NCBI RefSeq assembly: GCF_900103785.1
Contig: NZ_FNHE01000006.1
Location: forward strand, 247,546 to 311,545
Reading direction: 5' to 3'
Length of the DNA: 64,000 bases
DNA from: Geodermatophilus siccatus
GTDB taxonomy: Bacteria; Actinomycetota; Actinomycetes; Mycobacteriales; Geodermatophilaceae
Made by a program: the position numbers and the translations under genes. Numbering within the stretch: position 1 is the first letter of the stretch; every line of letters starts with the position of its first letter. Under the pieces are notes generated by a model. It made no database searches. It was not told where the DNA came from and worked only from the letters and a program-made list of their open reading frames with translations. This document shows positions 50,861-61,179 of the stretch, piece after piece.

Positions 50861-53181
50861 GGCCGCACCCCCACCGGCTCCACGGGCGCCGGGACCACGG
50901 GCTCGTCCACGTGCGCCGTGCGGGCCAGCTTGTTCCAGCCGAGCCGCACCCCCCGCAGCGCCGTCCCCAGCGACGCGTAGAGCAGGTAGGCCCGCAGCGG
51001 CTCGTAGATGAACCGGTACAGCGGCACGATCAGCAGGTGCGCCGGCCGCTCCCGGAGCAGGACGACCGCGACCACGGCCGAGACGCCGTACACCAGCGCG
51101 AAGAGGCCGAAGTAGCCGAGGACCGGCAGCGGTCCCTGCTCGGCGAGCATCTGCACGAGGACGACGGCGACCAGCGGGGTGAACACCATCGGTGTCACCA
51201 CCGCGAGCACCGCCATCGGCATGACCAGCATCCCGAGCCAGCCGTGGCGCGGGCGCAGCAGCATGTTCCGGTGCCGCCAGACGGCCTGCAGCGTGCCGTA
51301 CATCCAGCGCACCCGCTGACGCAGCAGCGCGTCCACGGTCTCCGGGGCCTCGGTGAGGGCGACCGCCTCGTCGGCCTGCTCCACCCGCCAGCCGTACTGG
51401 TGGAGCATCAGGGTCAGGTCGCAGTCCTCGGCCAGGGTGGCGTCGCTGTACCCGCCGACCTCCAGGACGGCGGCGGTGCGCCAGGCGGCACAGGCCCCGG
51501 GGATGACCATCACCGCGTTCACCAGCGCGGCGGCGGAGCGGTCGACGCCGATCTGGGTGACGTACTCGAGCGCCTGCCACCGGGTGACGAGGTTGCGGGC
51601 GTGGTTGCCGACCTTGACCACGCCGGCCACGGCCCCGACGTCCGGCCGGTGGAAGCGCGCCACGAGGGCGCCCACCGCGCCCGGTGTCAGCAGCGTGTCG
51701 GCGTCGATGGTGACGACGAAGGGCTGGTCGGCGGCCGCGAAGCCCTGGTTGAGGGCCGACCACTTGCCGCCGTTGGGCTGCCGGATCAGCCGGACCCGGG
51801 GGTCGCGGCGGGCCACCTCGAGGACCCGGTCGGCCGTCGCGTCGGTGCTGCCGTCGTCGACCACGATCACCTGCTCGACCGGGTAGTCCGAGGCGAGGAC
51901 CGTCCCCAGGGTCCGGCCGATCACCAGCTCCTCGTTGTAGGCCGCGATCAGCACCGCGACCGGCGGTCGCGCCGACGTCGTCCGTCGGCCGACCAGATGT
52001 GCCCGCAGCAGCGCGAGCGCGGTGTTGAGCAGACCGAAGCCGAGCATCGTGGCGACGGCCACGACGAACAGGACCGCCAGCAGCGAGTCCGGCCAGACGA
52101 ACAGCGCCGTGACCAGGTGGGTGGCCAGGTGGTCCCAGGCCGTCGCCTCGACCGCGCCGGTGCGCGCCCGCAGGTCGGCCGACACCTGCGGCATGGAGTG
52201 GAACGTGTACCCCGCGGCCCGGGCCTGGCCGATCAGCCGTTCGACGTAGGCCAGCGTGAGGGAGCGGTCGGTCCCGCCCGCGTCGTGCAGCAGGACGGTG
52301 ATGTCGTCCTGCTCGCCGAGCGGCGGCAGGGGGATCTCGCCGGTCCGCTCCCCGGAGGCGTAGGCCCAGTCGTGCGGGTCGAAGTCGTGCGAGACCACGG
52401 CATAGCCCAGTCGCTGGGCCCGCAGGATGCCCGGCACGTCGTCCCGCATGGACTCCTCGTCCTCACCCTCGTAGGGCAGGCGGAAGTAGGACGCGTACCG
52501 ACCGGTCTGCGCCCGCATGATGCGGTCGGCCAGGGCGATCTCGACCTGCTCGCGGAACGCCGTCGAGGTGTTGACGTCGATGTGGGTCAGCGAGTGGTTG
52601 CCGAGCGCGTGACCCTCCCGCACGATCCGCCGCATGATCTCCGGGTGGCGGACCATCTGGTCGCCGGTGACGAAGAAGGTCGCCTGGACCCCGTGCTCGC
52701 TGAGCAGGTCGAGCAGGCGCGGGGTGTACACCGGGTGCGGGCCGTCGTCGAAGGTCAGCGAGACCGTCCGCTGGGCGGTCGTGTCGTAGCCGTAGCGCTG
52801 GAGCGCGTAGCCCGCCGGCCCGGCCTTCGCGGCGTCCTCGGGCGAGAGCCGGGTGACGACCTGGCCGTCGAACGGGTCCTGCCCGTAGGTCTGCCCGCCG
52901 GCCCGGAGCAGCCGGACGACGCGGACGAGCGGGCCCTCGCCGACCACCCGCGGCTCACCGACCTTGAGCACCGTGGGTCCGTCCGGGACGGACGCCCCGG
53001 CGAGCGCAGGCACGGCGACGACGTTCGGCACCACGACGGCGGCCGACCCGCCGAGGACGACGAGGAGGGTCAGGAGGACGGCGCGCAGGCGTCGCCAGCG
53101 CCGTCCGGAGGGGTTGGCGAAGACGGGGGTCGAGGTGTGTCCGGGCAGGGGCAGACGTCTGGAGGATGAGTGACGACCCAT
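50857..53181 (-). CDS. Polysaccharide deacetylase - GT2 processive synthase fusion
   Basis: 774 residues. A membrane helix near 35-55 is followed by an extracellular NodB-type deacetylase (about 135-330): TVSLTFDDGPHPVYTPRLLDLL, ATFFVTG, GNHSLTHIDV, FRLPYEG, ITVLLHDAGG. The second part is a GT2 synthase (about 365-720) between membrane helices: VLIAAYNEELVIGRTL, VIVVDDGSTDATAD, TIDADTLL, LAEDCDLTLML and QRVRWMYGT. This (Q/R)xxRW pattern marks processive synthases of chitin, hyaluronan or poly-GlcNAc type. The single protein would make, and partly deacetylate, an N-acetylhexosamine polymer. The ATG at 53181 opens the operon. Confidence 0.93.
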   Translation of the reverse strand: MGRHSSSRRLPLPGHTSTPVFANPSGRRWRRLRAVLLTLLVVLGGSAAVVVPNVVAVPALAGASVPDGPTVLKVGEPRVVGEGPLVRVVRLLRAGGQTYGQDPFDGQVVTRLSPEDAAKAGPAGYALQRYGYDTTAQRTVSLTFDDGPHPVYTPRLLDLLSEHGVQATFFVTGDQMVRHPEIMRRIVREGHALGNHSLTHIDVNTSTAFREQVEIALADRIMRAQTGRYASYFRLPYEGEDEESMRDDVPGILRAQRLGYAVVSHDFDPHDWAYASGERTGEIPLPPLGEQDDITVLLHDAGGTDRSLTLAYVERLIGQARAAGYTFHSMPQVSADLRARTGAVEATAWDHLATHLVTALFVWPDSLLAVLFVVAVATMLGFGLLNTALALLRAHLVGRRTTSARPPVAVLIAAYNEELVIGRTLGTVLASDYPVEQVIVVDDGSTDATADRVLEVARRDPRVRLIRQPNGGKWSALNQGFAAADQPFVVTIDADTLLTPGAVGALVARFHRPDVGAVAGVVKVGNHARNLVTRWQALEYVTQIGVDRSAAALVNAVMVIPGACAAWRTAAVLEVGGYSDATLAEDCDLTLMLHQYGWRVEQADEAVALTEAPETVDALLRQRVRWMYGTLQAVWRHRNMLLRPRHGWLGMLVMPMAVLAVVTPMVFTPLVAVVLVQMLAEQGPLPVLGYFGLFALVYGVSAVVAVVLLRERPAHLLIVPLYRFIYEPLRAYLLYASLGTALRGVRLGWNKLARTAHVDEPVVPAPVEPVGVRP

Positions 53182-53960
53182 GGCGAGAGTCCCTCGTGTG
53201 CGACGGGCAGACAGGGGGCGGCGGACCCGGTGCAGGTGGCCTGGGCGCGGCGGGAGAGCCGGCAGGGCCGTGCGTCAGCCGGGGTGGCCGGGCGTACCGG
53301 CGGTGGCGCCGGCGCTTCCGAGGACGGCGGGACCCGCGGGCGGCACCGCCCACGACGGGACCAGGTCCGCGACGACCGACCCACAGGGACGGGGCGTCCT
53401 GGAGCGGGTGGAGGACGGGCAGGTGTGCCCGCGTCCGCCTGGCCCGCCCGGAGCGGCCGGCGTCGGCTCGGCAGCCGCGGCCGGGATGCGGCCCAGGAAC
53501 GGCGGGACGGGGCGCTCCGGACGATGCCGGGACCGCTGGGACGTCTGCGCCGACGGGCTCCGGAGGCGCAGGCTCCCGGGGGTCGTCCGCGGCGGGTCGG
53601 GCGCCCGCGTCGCCGCCGGTGTCCCCCGTGGGCGCAGCAGCCCCGTGCCGGAGACCCGCGAGGCGACCGGCAGCACGTGCTGCAGCCACGAGCCCCGGAA
53701 CCGCGGGACCACCGGAGTGCGCAGGCCGGAGCCTGTCACTGCACGCATGACACACCTGTTCTGCACGTCGCTCCCCCCGTGGCCGCATCCGCCTGAGCGG
53801 TGGTGCGGTCAGCGACGGGCACTGGGTCCCGTCAGCAGGAGAGCAAGATCCCGTTCGGGCGTGCAGGGGACAACCGCCTCCCGCGCGACCCGCACCGGCC
53901 CTGGGCGTGTGTGACACAGCGTGACCACACATGCGGAACTGAGTCAGGTCATCCGGCAGC
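53182..53960. other. Gene-poor upstream region of the exopolysaccharide operon
   Basis: 779 bases with no gene I can support. Open frames here are Pro/Ala/Arg/Gly-rich, overlap on several frames and match no family. It is probably the operon's regulatory region plus decayed DNA; no clear promoter or riboswitch was recognised. Confidence 0.5.
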
Positions 53961-54103
53961 CCCGACCGGATCGACGAGCTGCTCGGGCGGCTGCTGGTCC
54001 CCCGCGAGCAGCGGGGGGGAACGACGCCAGCGACCCCGTCCGGAGAGCGCCTCCGACGCCGAGCACGGCACCGCGGGGGAGATCGACTCCCGGCGCGCGC
54101 GAG
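53961..54103 (+). pseudogene. Decayed partial copy of the PHP-domain gene
   Basis: 53972-53993 is identical to 47966-47987 (22 bases), then jumps at a shared GGCTG to the equivalent of 48106 onward (CTGGTCCCCCGCGAGCAGCGGG). A second jump at a shared GAG leads to the equivalent of 48201 (CACGGCACCG). The two internal deletions are 123 and 24 bases. A one-base insertion breaks the frame, and there are many substitutions. No function is expected. Confidence 0.85.
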
Positions 54104-54114
54104 TCGCCCCGGCG

Positions 54115-55098
<984 letters not shown>

Positions 55099-55419
55099 GC
55101 AGACCCCGGCCTCTCGCTCGTCCTCGGGCGGGCGCAGCCCGGCGTCCCACCCTAGGGCGGCGACGTCCCCGCCCCGGGCCGGTCTCGCGGCCCCGTGTCC
55201 GCGAGACCGGCCCCGGCCCACCGCCCGGAGGGGTGCACCGGCACCGGCTCCTCCGGGAGGTCGACCCGTCGTCCGTGGCCGCGCGGCATCGCGGGCCGCG
55301 GCACCTCGCCCGCGCCCCGGCGACCACGTCGTCCCCAGGCGGCCGGGGCGACCACGTCGTCCCCAGGCGGCCGGGGCGACCACCGGACAGCGTCCCTCCG
55401 GCCACCGCGGGCACCGATC
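55099..55419. other. Intergenic gap with a 28-bp tandem repeat
   Basis: The 321-bp gap between galE and the acyltransferase gene. It contains two exact 28-base units at 55321-55348 and 55349-55376, plus seven bases of a third. The unit starts CGACCACGTCGTCCCC. No gene or RNA recognised. Confidence 0.7.
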
Positions 55420-56778
55420 TCAAGCCGGCGGGAGCGCACCGGCGCCACTCGGCCGTCGACCGTTCTCCACCGCTCGCCGCGCCCCGCCCGACAGCCGGGC
55501 GACGAGCTCCTCGAGCGGCCCCCGAGCGTGGTGGTGGCTCCACACCAGGGCGAAGGTCACCACCACGGCGGACTGGAGGAGGAACCCCCACGCACCCCCG
55601 GGGAGATCAGGGGAGCTCAGCAGCAACAGGTGGAGGCTGTACAGCGTCAGGGTCATGCTCCCCGCAGCTGCCAGCGGCCGGAGGGGAGCCGTGGTGACGC
55701 GGCCCACGAGGATGCAGACCCCCACCACCACCAACCCGACGCCGATCGTGTACGCGAGGTCGAACGGGGTGCTGGAGTGCGCCAGGGTCGTCGCCAGCCA
55801 CCACGGGGTGTCCGGCGGCGTGACCCCGCTCGCGCCCTCCCGCAGGAACCCCGCGAACTCCTCCTGGCTCATGGACTGCAGGGCGACCGACTCCAGACGC
55901 GCCCGCCCGCCGAAGACGTCGAGCAGCAACCAGGAGACCGTGCGCGCGGCCACGGCGAGACCGACCCCGACCAGCACGATGATCAGGACGGTGCGGCGCG
56001 AGGTCAGCAGTGCACGCCCCACGGCCAGACCGGCGCAGAGGTAGGCCATCCACGGCAACGCGGGATAGACGCCGGTGAGGGCCAGTTCCCGCAGTGCGTG
56101 GAGCGGGTCGTCGACCAGTGCGCCGAGGGTCGGGTTCGGCACGGGGTCCACCAGCTCCGTGCCGGCGCGGAGCACGTGGCTCAGCAGGGGCATCGCCACG
56201 GCGACCGTCGCGGCCAGCCCCACGAGAGTGCGGGTGGACAGGGACAGCACGGGGACGGCCAGCAGGAACAGCACCGCGTAGTAGGGCAGGATGACCGACG
56301 CGAGGTCGGCCGGCACCACGTAGCCCAGCAGGAGGCCCACCGCGCCGATCACGAGGGCGCGGACGAGCAGCGAGGCCGCCTCGGCGGTCCACCGGCGTCC
56401 CGTCGGACGGCGTCGGCCACCGCTGGCGAAGGCGATCCCCACACCTGCCAGGAGCGCGAAGAGTGCGGCCGACTTCCCGGCGGCCACGCTCCACGCCAGG
56501 GACAACTCCCCGTCCTCGTCCGTGGCCGTGTAGTTGTGCACCGCCATCATGCCGACGAGGGCGACACCCCGGGCGGCGTCGATGCCGACCAGGCGGGCGC
56601 GCGGACGCCCGTCCGCCTGCGTGCCCGGGATCGCCGGCGTGCCGGGGACGTCCCCCGAGGCGGCCGGGTCGCAGGCGTGGCGGAGCGGCGTGGCCCCGCG
56701 GGTCGCGGCGTCCCCCGGGACGGCCTCGCCGGACGGGGCGGGGGCCTCCCGCTGCGGCACCTGCGGGCCGGCCGTCAT
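55420..56778 (-). CDS. Membrane acyltransferase (heparan-alpha-glucosaminide acetyltransferase/DUF1624-like)
   Basis: 452 residues, about ten membrane helices after a Pro/Ala-rich N-terminal arm of about 60 residues. The first helix region RLVGIDAARGVALVGMMAVHNY, with its RGxALxGM pattern and His, is typical of DUF1624/DUF418-type acyltransferase-like proteins. The C-terminal SMTLTLYSLHLLLL is also characteristic. The ATG at 56778 overlaps the NRPS stop (ATGA), so it is co-translated with it. It might acylate or move the NRPS product; this is inference. Confidence 0.82.
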   Translation of the reverse strand: MTAGPQVPQREAPAPSGEAVPGDAATRGATPLRHACDPAASGDVPGTPAIPGTQADGRPRARLVGIDAARGVALVGMMAVHNYTATDEDGELSLAWSVAAGKSAALFALLAGVGIAFASGGRRRPTGRRWTAEAASLLVRALVIGAVGLLLGYVVPADLASVILPYYAVLFLLAVPVLSLSTRTLVGLAATVAVAMPLLSHVLRAGTELVDPVPNPTLGALVDDPLHALRELALTGVYPALPWMAYLCAGLAVGRALLTSRRTVLIIVLVGVGLAVAARTVSWLLLDVFGGRARLESVALQSMSQEEFAGFLREGASGVTPPDTPWWLATTLAHSSTPFDLAYTIGVGLVVVGVCILVGRVTTAPLRPLAAAGSMTLTLYSLHLLLLSSPDLPGGAWGFLLQSAVVVTFALVWSHHHARGPLEELVARLSGGARRAVENGRRPSGAGALPPA

Positions 56779-59700
56779 CGCTGCGCCCCCGTCACGGCGG
56801 AGCCGGTCAGGCCCCGGCGTCCGTTCCGTGCCGGCGGTGGCGGCGACGCACGGTTGACCTTCTGCGCCGGGATGCCGCACCAGGTCGTGCCCGCCGGGAG
56901 CACCTCGCCCTTCATCGCCAGCGACATCGCGGACAGGGTGGCGTCCTCCTCCACGACGGAGCCGTAGAGGACGACGGCCTTGTCCCCCACGCTGGCGCGG
57001 TCGCGCAGCGTGACGTGGTCCATCTTCATGACGCGGTCCTCAAAGAGGTGGGTCTGCAGCGACGCGTTCGCGCCCACCGAGACGTCGTCCCCGATGGTCA
57101 CGAGGTCGAACTCGGTGAGGTAGGTGGTGCCGAGCAGGCTCCGTCGGCCCACCCGGGCGCCGAACAGCCTGAGCGCGGCCCCGAGCACCGGGGTGCCGGT
57201 GAGGAAGGTGAGCAGGGCCGGCACCGCCGCCGCCTCGTAGATCCCCGTGACGAACTCCGTCCGGCGGACGAAGCCGCTCCACAGCGGTCGCACCCGGGGC
57301 CGGTACCGGCCGACGACGAGCCACTTGAGCGCAGCCACGAAGAGGAGGACGCCGACGCTGGACGCCAGCGCCACCACGGGGGCGAGCAGGACGGTCGCCA
57401 CGGTGCCCCACGAGACGGCCAGCGAGGACAGGCCGTACAGCGTGGCGAACATGGCGACGGCGAGCAGGGAGCTCGGCAGCACGATCCGGAGGAACTCGAT
57501 CGCGTACCGAGCGCGGACCTGCCGCCGGGACGGGGTGAACGTCTCCGCCTCGGTGAAGTCCTCGAACAGCTCCCGGCGCGGCAGGTAGAAGGGCGGCGAG
57601 CCCAGCCACGACGTCCCGGCCTCCACCCCGGAGGGCGGCGGGACGCTGCGGACACCGATCAGCGACCCGTTCCCCATGACCGTGCCCGACGGGACGTACG
57701 CGGCGTTCCCGACGAAGGCACGGGACCCGATCTCGGTGGACCGGAAGGCCACGTGGCCGTTGGCGTACGCCGCGCTCCCGACGGTGGCCATGTCGGCGAC
57801 GAAGCAGCCCTCACCCAGGGTCAGCAGGTCGGGGTCGATGTGGGAGATCGTCGAGACCTCGGCGCCCGTGCCGACCCTGGTCCCCAGCGCTCGCAGCCAG
57901 AGGGGTGTGTAGAGCGTGGAGTACATCGTGTTGTTCAGCAGCAGGCTCAGCTCGAGGAGCTTGTCGCCGAGCCACTTCTCGAGGCCGAGCTGGGAACGGA
58001 GGTGGTGCACACCCTCCGGGGTCGCCGGCAGGACCAGGCGGCGGGCACCCAGGATCAGCGTGCACGAGGAGGCCACGAACAGCGGGCCCGAGAGTGCGGC
58101 GGCGAGCAGCGCGACCGCCGTCCCGGAGGTCAGCAGGGCCCACCAGACGACCGCCACCACCGGCAGCATGATCAGGAACGGCAGCAGCTCGAGCAGCAGG
58201 ACGCCACCGACGAAGCCGGCCAGGAGCGCGCGCGACCAGGTCCGCGGAGCGGCCGCGCAACTGGCCATCAGCTCGACGACCGGGTCGACGGCCTCCGGTG
58301 CCGGTCGAGCCGGGGAGCCGGCCCAGGTCTCCCCCTCCGGGATCGTCTGCCCGGACTGGAGCAGCGACTGCTCGCGGAGGATGGCGGAGGCGCCCACCTC
58401 CGACCCGCACTCCAGCACGCACTCGGACCCGACCACCGCTCCGGCGCCGACCGTGACGGGGGCAATGGAGAGGACCCCCTCGGCCACCCGGTGGCCGTGC
58501 AGCTGCGTGCCGTAGCCGACGGTGGCCCCGGTGTGCACCCGCAGGAGCGCAGGCAGCGAGATGGCGGCCGTCCCGACGTGGGACTCGTCGTCCACCTGGG
58601 CGCCGGCCAGCCGCAGGTAGGTCGCCGCCCACGGGGAGCCGCTGAGCACGGTCAGCGGCGAGATCGTCATGAGCTTCTCGAGCGTCCACACGCGCAGGTG
58701 CGCGGCGCCCCAGAGCGGGTGGTCGCCGACCGCCAGTCCGCGGGAGAGCAGCCGGGAGCCGACGACCGGCAGCACCCACCGCGTCAGGAGGTAGACGGTC
58801 GGCAGCGCGATCGCCAGCTGGACGACCATGGCGAGCGAGGGCTGACCGTCGTTCAGCCCGTAGACGAGCGCGACCGGCCACAGGAACAGCAGGACGACGG
58901 CGACGAGAACGGATGCCTGCGCGAACCCGAACCCGACGACACGCGCGGTGGACGGCGGCGCGGGTCGCGGCGCGTGGAGCGGGAGCCCCTCGGCGTCCGG
59001 CTGGGCACTGACACCGGCCTCGAGGAAGGCCGCCAGGGCCCGCACCGTGGGATGCCGGTAGAAGTCCAGGATGGACAGGCCGGCGCCCAGGTCGCTCTCC
59101 CGCATCGCGGAGACGACGTTCGCCGCGACGAGGGAGTGCCCGCCCAGCGCGTCGAAGAAGTCGGCGTCCACCGAGACGGAGCCCGGGGGCAGCCGGAGGG
59201 TCTCCTCCCACACGCCGGCGATCCACGCCTCCGCCGGCGTGGTCGGCGGCAGGTACTCCTGGTCGGAGCGGATGAGCCGGGGACGACTCGGCTCGGGCAG
59301 CCGGCCGCGGTCGGCCTTGCCGCTGGGCAGCATCGGGATGGCGCCGACCACGTCCAGGTAGGCCGGCACCATGTACGGCGGCATCTGGTGGGTCAGGCGC
59401 TGGTGGAGCTCGTCGATGACCTCGTCGGCCCGGTCGCCCGACGGGTCCACCGCGGAGCCGTCCCGCAGGACGACGTATCCCGCGAGCTCCCCGCCGGTGT
59501 CGGGGGACGGCAGGAGCGTCACCACCGCCCCGGTCACCTCGTCGTGCTCGAGGAGGACGCTCTCGATCTCCTGCAGGTCCACGCGGTGGCCCCGCACCTT
59601 GACCTCGCTGTCCGCGCGGCCCAGGTACTCCAGCTCGCCGTCGGGCAGGAAGCGGCCCAGGTCGCCGGTGCGGTAGATGCGCTCGCCGGGGATGCCGCGG

Positions 59701-60938
59701 GGATCGGGGATGAAGCGGTCGGCGGTCAGGTCGGGCCGGTTCACGTAGCCGACGGCCACCCCGGGCCCGCCGACGCAGATCTCCCCGACGCCTCCAGCCG
59801 GGACCGGCTGCCGGTCGTCGTCCAGGAGCACCACCCGGTAGGTCGGCAACGGGCGGCCGATGGTCACCGGCTTCCCCGGCCGGAGCTCGGCCATCGTGCA
59901 CGTGACGGTGGTCTCGGTGGGCCCGTACGTGTTGAGGATCCGGCGGCCCGGTCCCCAGCGGTCGACCAGCTCGCGGGGGCACGCCTCGCCGCCGACGTTC
60001 ACCGTGCGGATCCGGGGGAGGAGACGGTCGAGCGTCGCCAGCACGGTGGGGACGCAGTAGATCATCGTGATCTCGTGCTCTTCGAGGAAGTCCGCCAGCC
60101 CGGAGCCCACCCGGCGGCCGTCGGTCGGACCGGCCACCACGGTGGCGCCCACGGCCCAGGTGGGCCAGATCTCCTCGATCGAGAAGTCGAAGGCGATGGT
60201 CATGCCCTGGTAGACGCGGTCGGAGGACTCCACCCCGTACAGCGAGGGCACGATGCCGATGAAGTTGCAGATGCTCGACTGGCCGACCGCCACGCCCTTG
60301 GGGCGGCCACTCGAGCCCGACGTGTAGATGATGTAGCAGACCGGGTCACCGTCGGTCCCGACGGCCGGACGCGTGCTCGGCTGCATCGCCAGCTGCGGCC
60401 GCTCCTCGTCGAGGTGGAGGCGGTCGCACGGCAGGGCGGCGGTCGACGCGGCGAAGTCCGTCGTGGTCACCACCAGGTCGAGGGCGGAGTCCTCGGCGAT
60501 GTACAGCAGCCGGTCGGCCGGCGCCGCCGGGTCGATGGGGACGAAGGTCGCCTCCGTCTTGGTGATCCCGAGCAGGGTCACGTAGGTGTCCACCGAGCGG
60601 TTGAGCAGGATGCCGACCCGTGACCCGGCCCGGATGTCCCGGCTCATCAGCAGGTTGGCCAGCCGGTTGGCGCGCTGGTCCAGGTCCGCGTACGAGATCC
60701 GCTCGCCGTCGCACTCCAGGGCGACGGCGGCCGGCCGGCGGTCACAGGACAGCTCGAAGTAGCGGCTCAGCCGCGAGCACCGTGCGCCGGGGCCGCCGAG
60801 CTCCTCGACGAGGTTGTCGTGGAAGCGGTATGCGGTCGGGCTGCTCTGGGCCCGCTGACCACCCGGCGGAGCGAGGGGCTCCCCGCGGTCTCCCGCGAAC
60901 AAGGAGAAGAAGTCGAGGTCTTCCTGGCGCGACGTCAT
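56775..60938 (-). CDS. Poly-lysine-synthetase-like membrane NRPS (adenylation-carrier-transmembrane)
   Basis: 1387 residues. Adenylation domain (about 40-540): YIIYTSGSSGRPKGVAVG, AFDFSIEEIW, NTYGPTETTV, YRTGDLGRFLPDGELEYLGRADSEVKVRGHRVDLQEIE, LPSGKADRGRLPE. Carrier domain (about 580-650): DADFFDALGGHSLVAANVV with the phosphopantetheine Ser. The remainder (about 690-1380) is three pairs of membrane helices alternating with soluble domains rich in left-handed beta-helix repeats (VGAGAVVGSECVLECGSEVGASAIL). This is the layout of epsilon-poly-lysine synthetase and its relatives, which join one amino acid into short isopeptide chains. The amino acid is unknown. The ATG follows GGAAGTG. Confidence 0.92.
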   Translation of the reverse strand: MTSRQEDLDFFSLFAGDRGEPLAPPGGQRAQSSPTAYRFHDNLVEELGGPGARCSRLSRYFELSCDRRPAAVALECDGERISYADLDQRANRLANLLMSRDIRAGSRVGILLNRSVDTYVTLLGITKTEATFVPIDPAAPADRLLYIAEDSALDLVVTTTDFAASTAALPCDRLHLDEERPQLAMQPSTRPAVGTDGDPVCYIIYTSGSSGRPKGVAVGQSSICNFIGIVPSLYGVESSDRVYQGMTIAFDFSIEEIWPTWAVGATVVAGPTDGRRVGSGLADFLEEHEITMIYCVPTVLATLDRLLPRIRTVNVGGEACPRELVDRWGPGRRILNTYGPTETTVTCTMAELRPGKPVTIGRPLPTYRVVLLDDDRQPVPAGGVGEICVGGPGVAVGYVNRPDLTADRFIPDPRGIPGERIYRTGDLGRFLPDGELEYLGRADSEVKVRGHRVDLQEIESVLLEHDEVTGAVVTLLPSPDTGGELAGYVVLRDGSAVDPSGDRADEVIDELHQRLTHQMPPYMVPAYLDVVGAIPMLPSGKADRGRLPEPSRPRLIRSDQEYLPPTTPAEAWIAGVWEETLRLPPGSVSVDADFFDALGGHSLVAANVVSAMRESDLGAGLSILDFYRHPTVRALAAFLEAGVSAQPDAEGLPLHAPRPAPPSTARVVGFGFAQASVLVAVVLLFLWPVALVYGLNDGQPSLAMVVQLAIALPTVYLLTRWVLPVVGSRLLSRGLAVGDHPLWGAAHLRVWTLEKLMTISPLTVLSGSPWAATYLRLAGAQVDDESHVGTAAISLPALLRVHTGATVGYGTQLHGHRVAEGVLSIAPVTVGAGAVVGSECVLECGSEVGASAILREQSLLQSGQTIPEGETWAGSPARPAPEAVDPVVELMASCAAAPRTWSRALLAGFVGGVLLLELLPFLIMLPVVAVVWWALLTSGTAVALLAAALSGPLFVASSCTLILGARRLVLPATPEGVHHLRSQLGLEKWLGDKLLELSLLLNNTMYSTLYTPLWLRALGTRVGTGAEVSTISHIDPDLLTLGEGCFVADMATVGSAAYANGHVAFRSTEIGSRAFVGNAAYVPSGTVMGNGSLIGVRSVPPPSGVEAGTSWLGSPPFYLPRRELFEDFTEAETFTPSRRQVRARYAIEFLRIVLPSSLLAVAMFATLYGLSSLAVSWGTVATVLLAPVVALASSVGVLLFVAALKWLVVGRYRPRVRPLWSGFVRRTEFVTGIYEAAAVPALLTFLTGTPVLGAALRLFGARVGRRSLLGTTYLTEFDLVTIGDDVSVGANASLQTHLFEDRVMKMDHVTLRDRASVGDKAVVLYGSVVEEDATLSAMSLAMKGEVLPAGTTWCGIPAQKVNRASPPPPARNGRRGLTGSAVTGAQR

Positions 60939-60942
60939 CGCT

Positions 60943-61179
60943 TCACTTCCTGTTGTCGGCGGGGATCGACCCGGGGAGCACGACGAGCTCGTGGGCGCTC
61001 GGGGGTCTGCGGTTCGAGCCCGTCCTGGCGTCGGCCGTCGCCGTCGCGGTGTCCAGGACGGCGGGCAGGGCGGCGGGGACGACATCGACGGGCGCGTCGG
61101 TCGGCTCCGGGGACGGCTCCGGCGGCACCGGCGGAGTCCGCCCGGGAACCGGGCCGGACAGCTCTCCCGTGCGGCTCAC
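60943..61179 (-). CDS. Small 78-residue protein between argB-like and NRPS genes
   Basis: 78 residues, not recognised. Its GTG overlaps the argB-like stop (GTGA), and its stop is four bases before the NRPS ATG, so it fits the operon exactly. The sequence is Pro/Thr/Ala-rich in the first half ([21 protein letters not shown]). It ends [22 protein letters not shown], with no cysteine and no membrane helix. It may be a leader, carrier or precursor, or a linker region of no function. It lacks the acidic C-terminus of LysW-type carrier proteins. Confidence 0.6.
   Translation of the reverse strand: MSRTGELSGPVPGRTPPVPPEPSPEPTDAPVDVVPAALPAVLDTATATADARTGSNRRPPSAHELVVLPGSIPADNRK

Noticed and set aside
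53275..53766. 163-codon minus-strand frame in the gap upstream of the polysaccharide operon
   Set aside because: Pro/Arg/Ser-rich throughout, no signal peptide or domain, and overlapped by equally long frames on the other strand.
55321..55383. 28-bp repeats, considered as a CRISPR array
   Set aside because: Units are directly adjacent with no spacers and there are no cas genes in the window.
56463..60623. 1386-codon open frame antisense to the NRPS
   Set aside because: Same antisense effect; the sense frame has full adenylation and carrier motifs.
60943..61179. Small protein considered as a LysW-type amino-group carrier
   Set aside because: It lacks the zinc-binding cysteines and acidic EDWGE-like C-terminus of those carriers.
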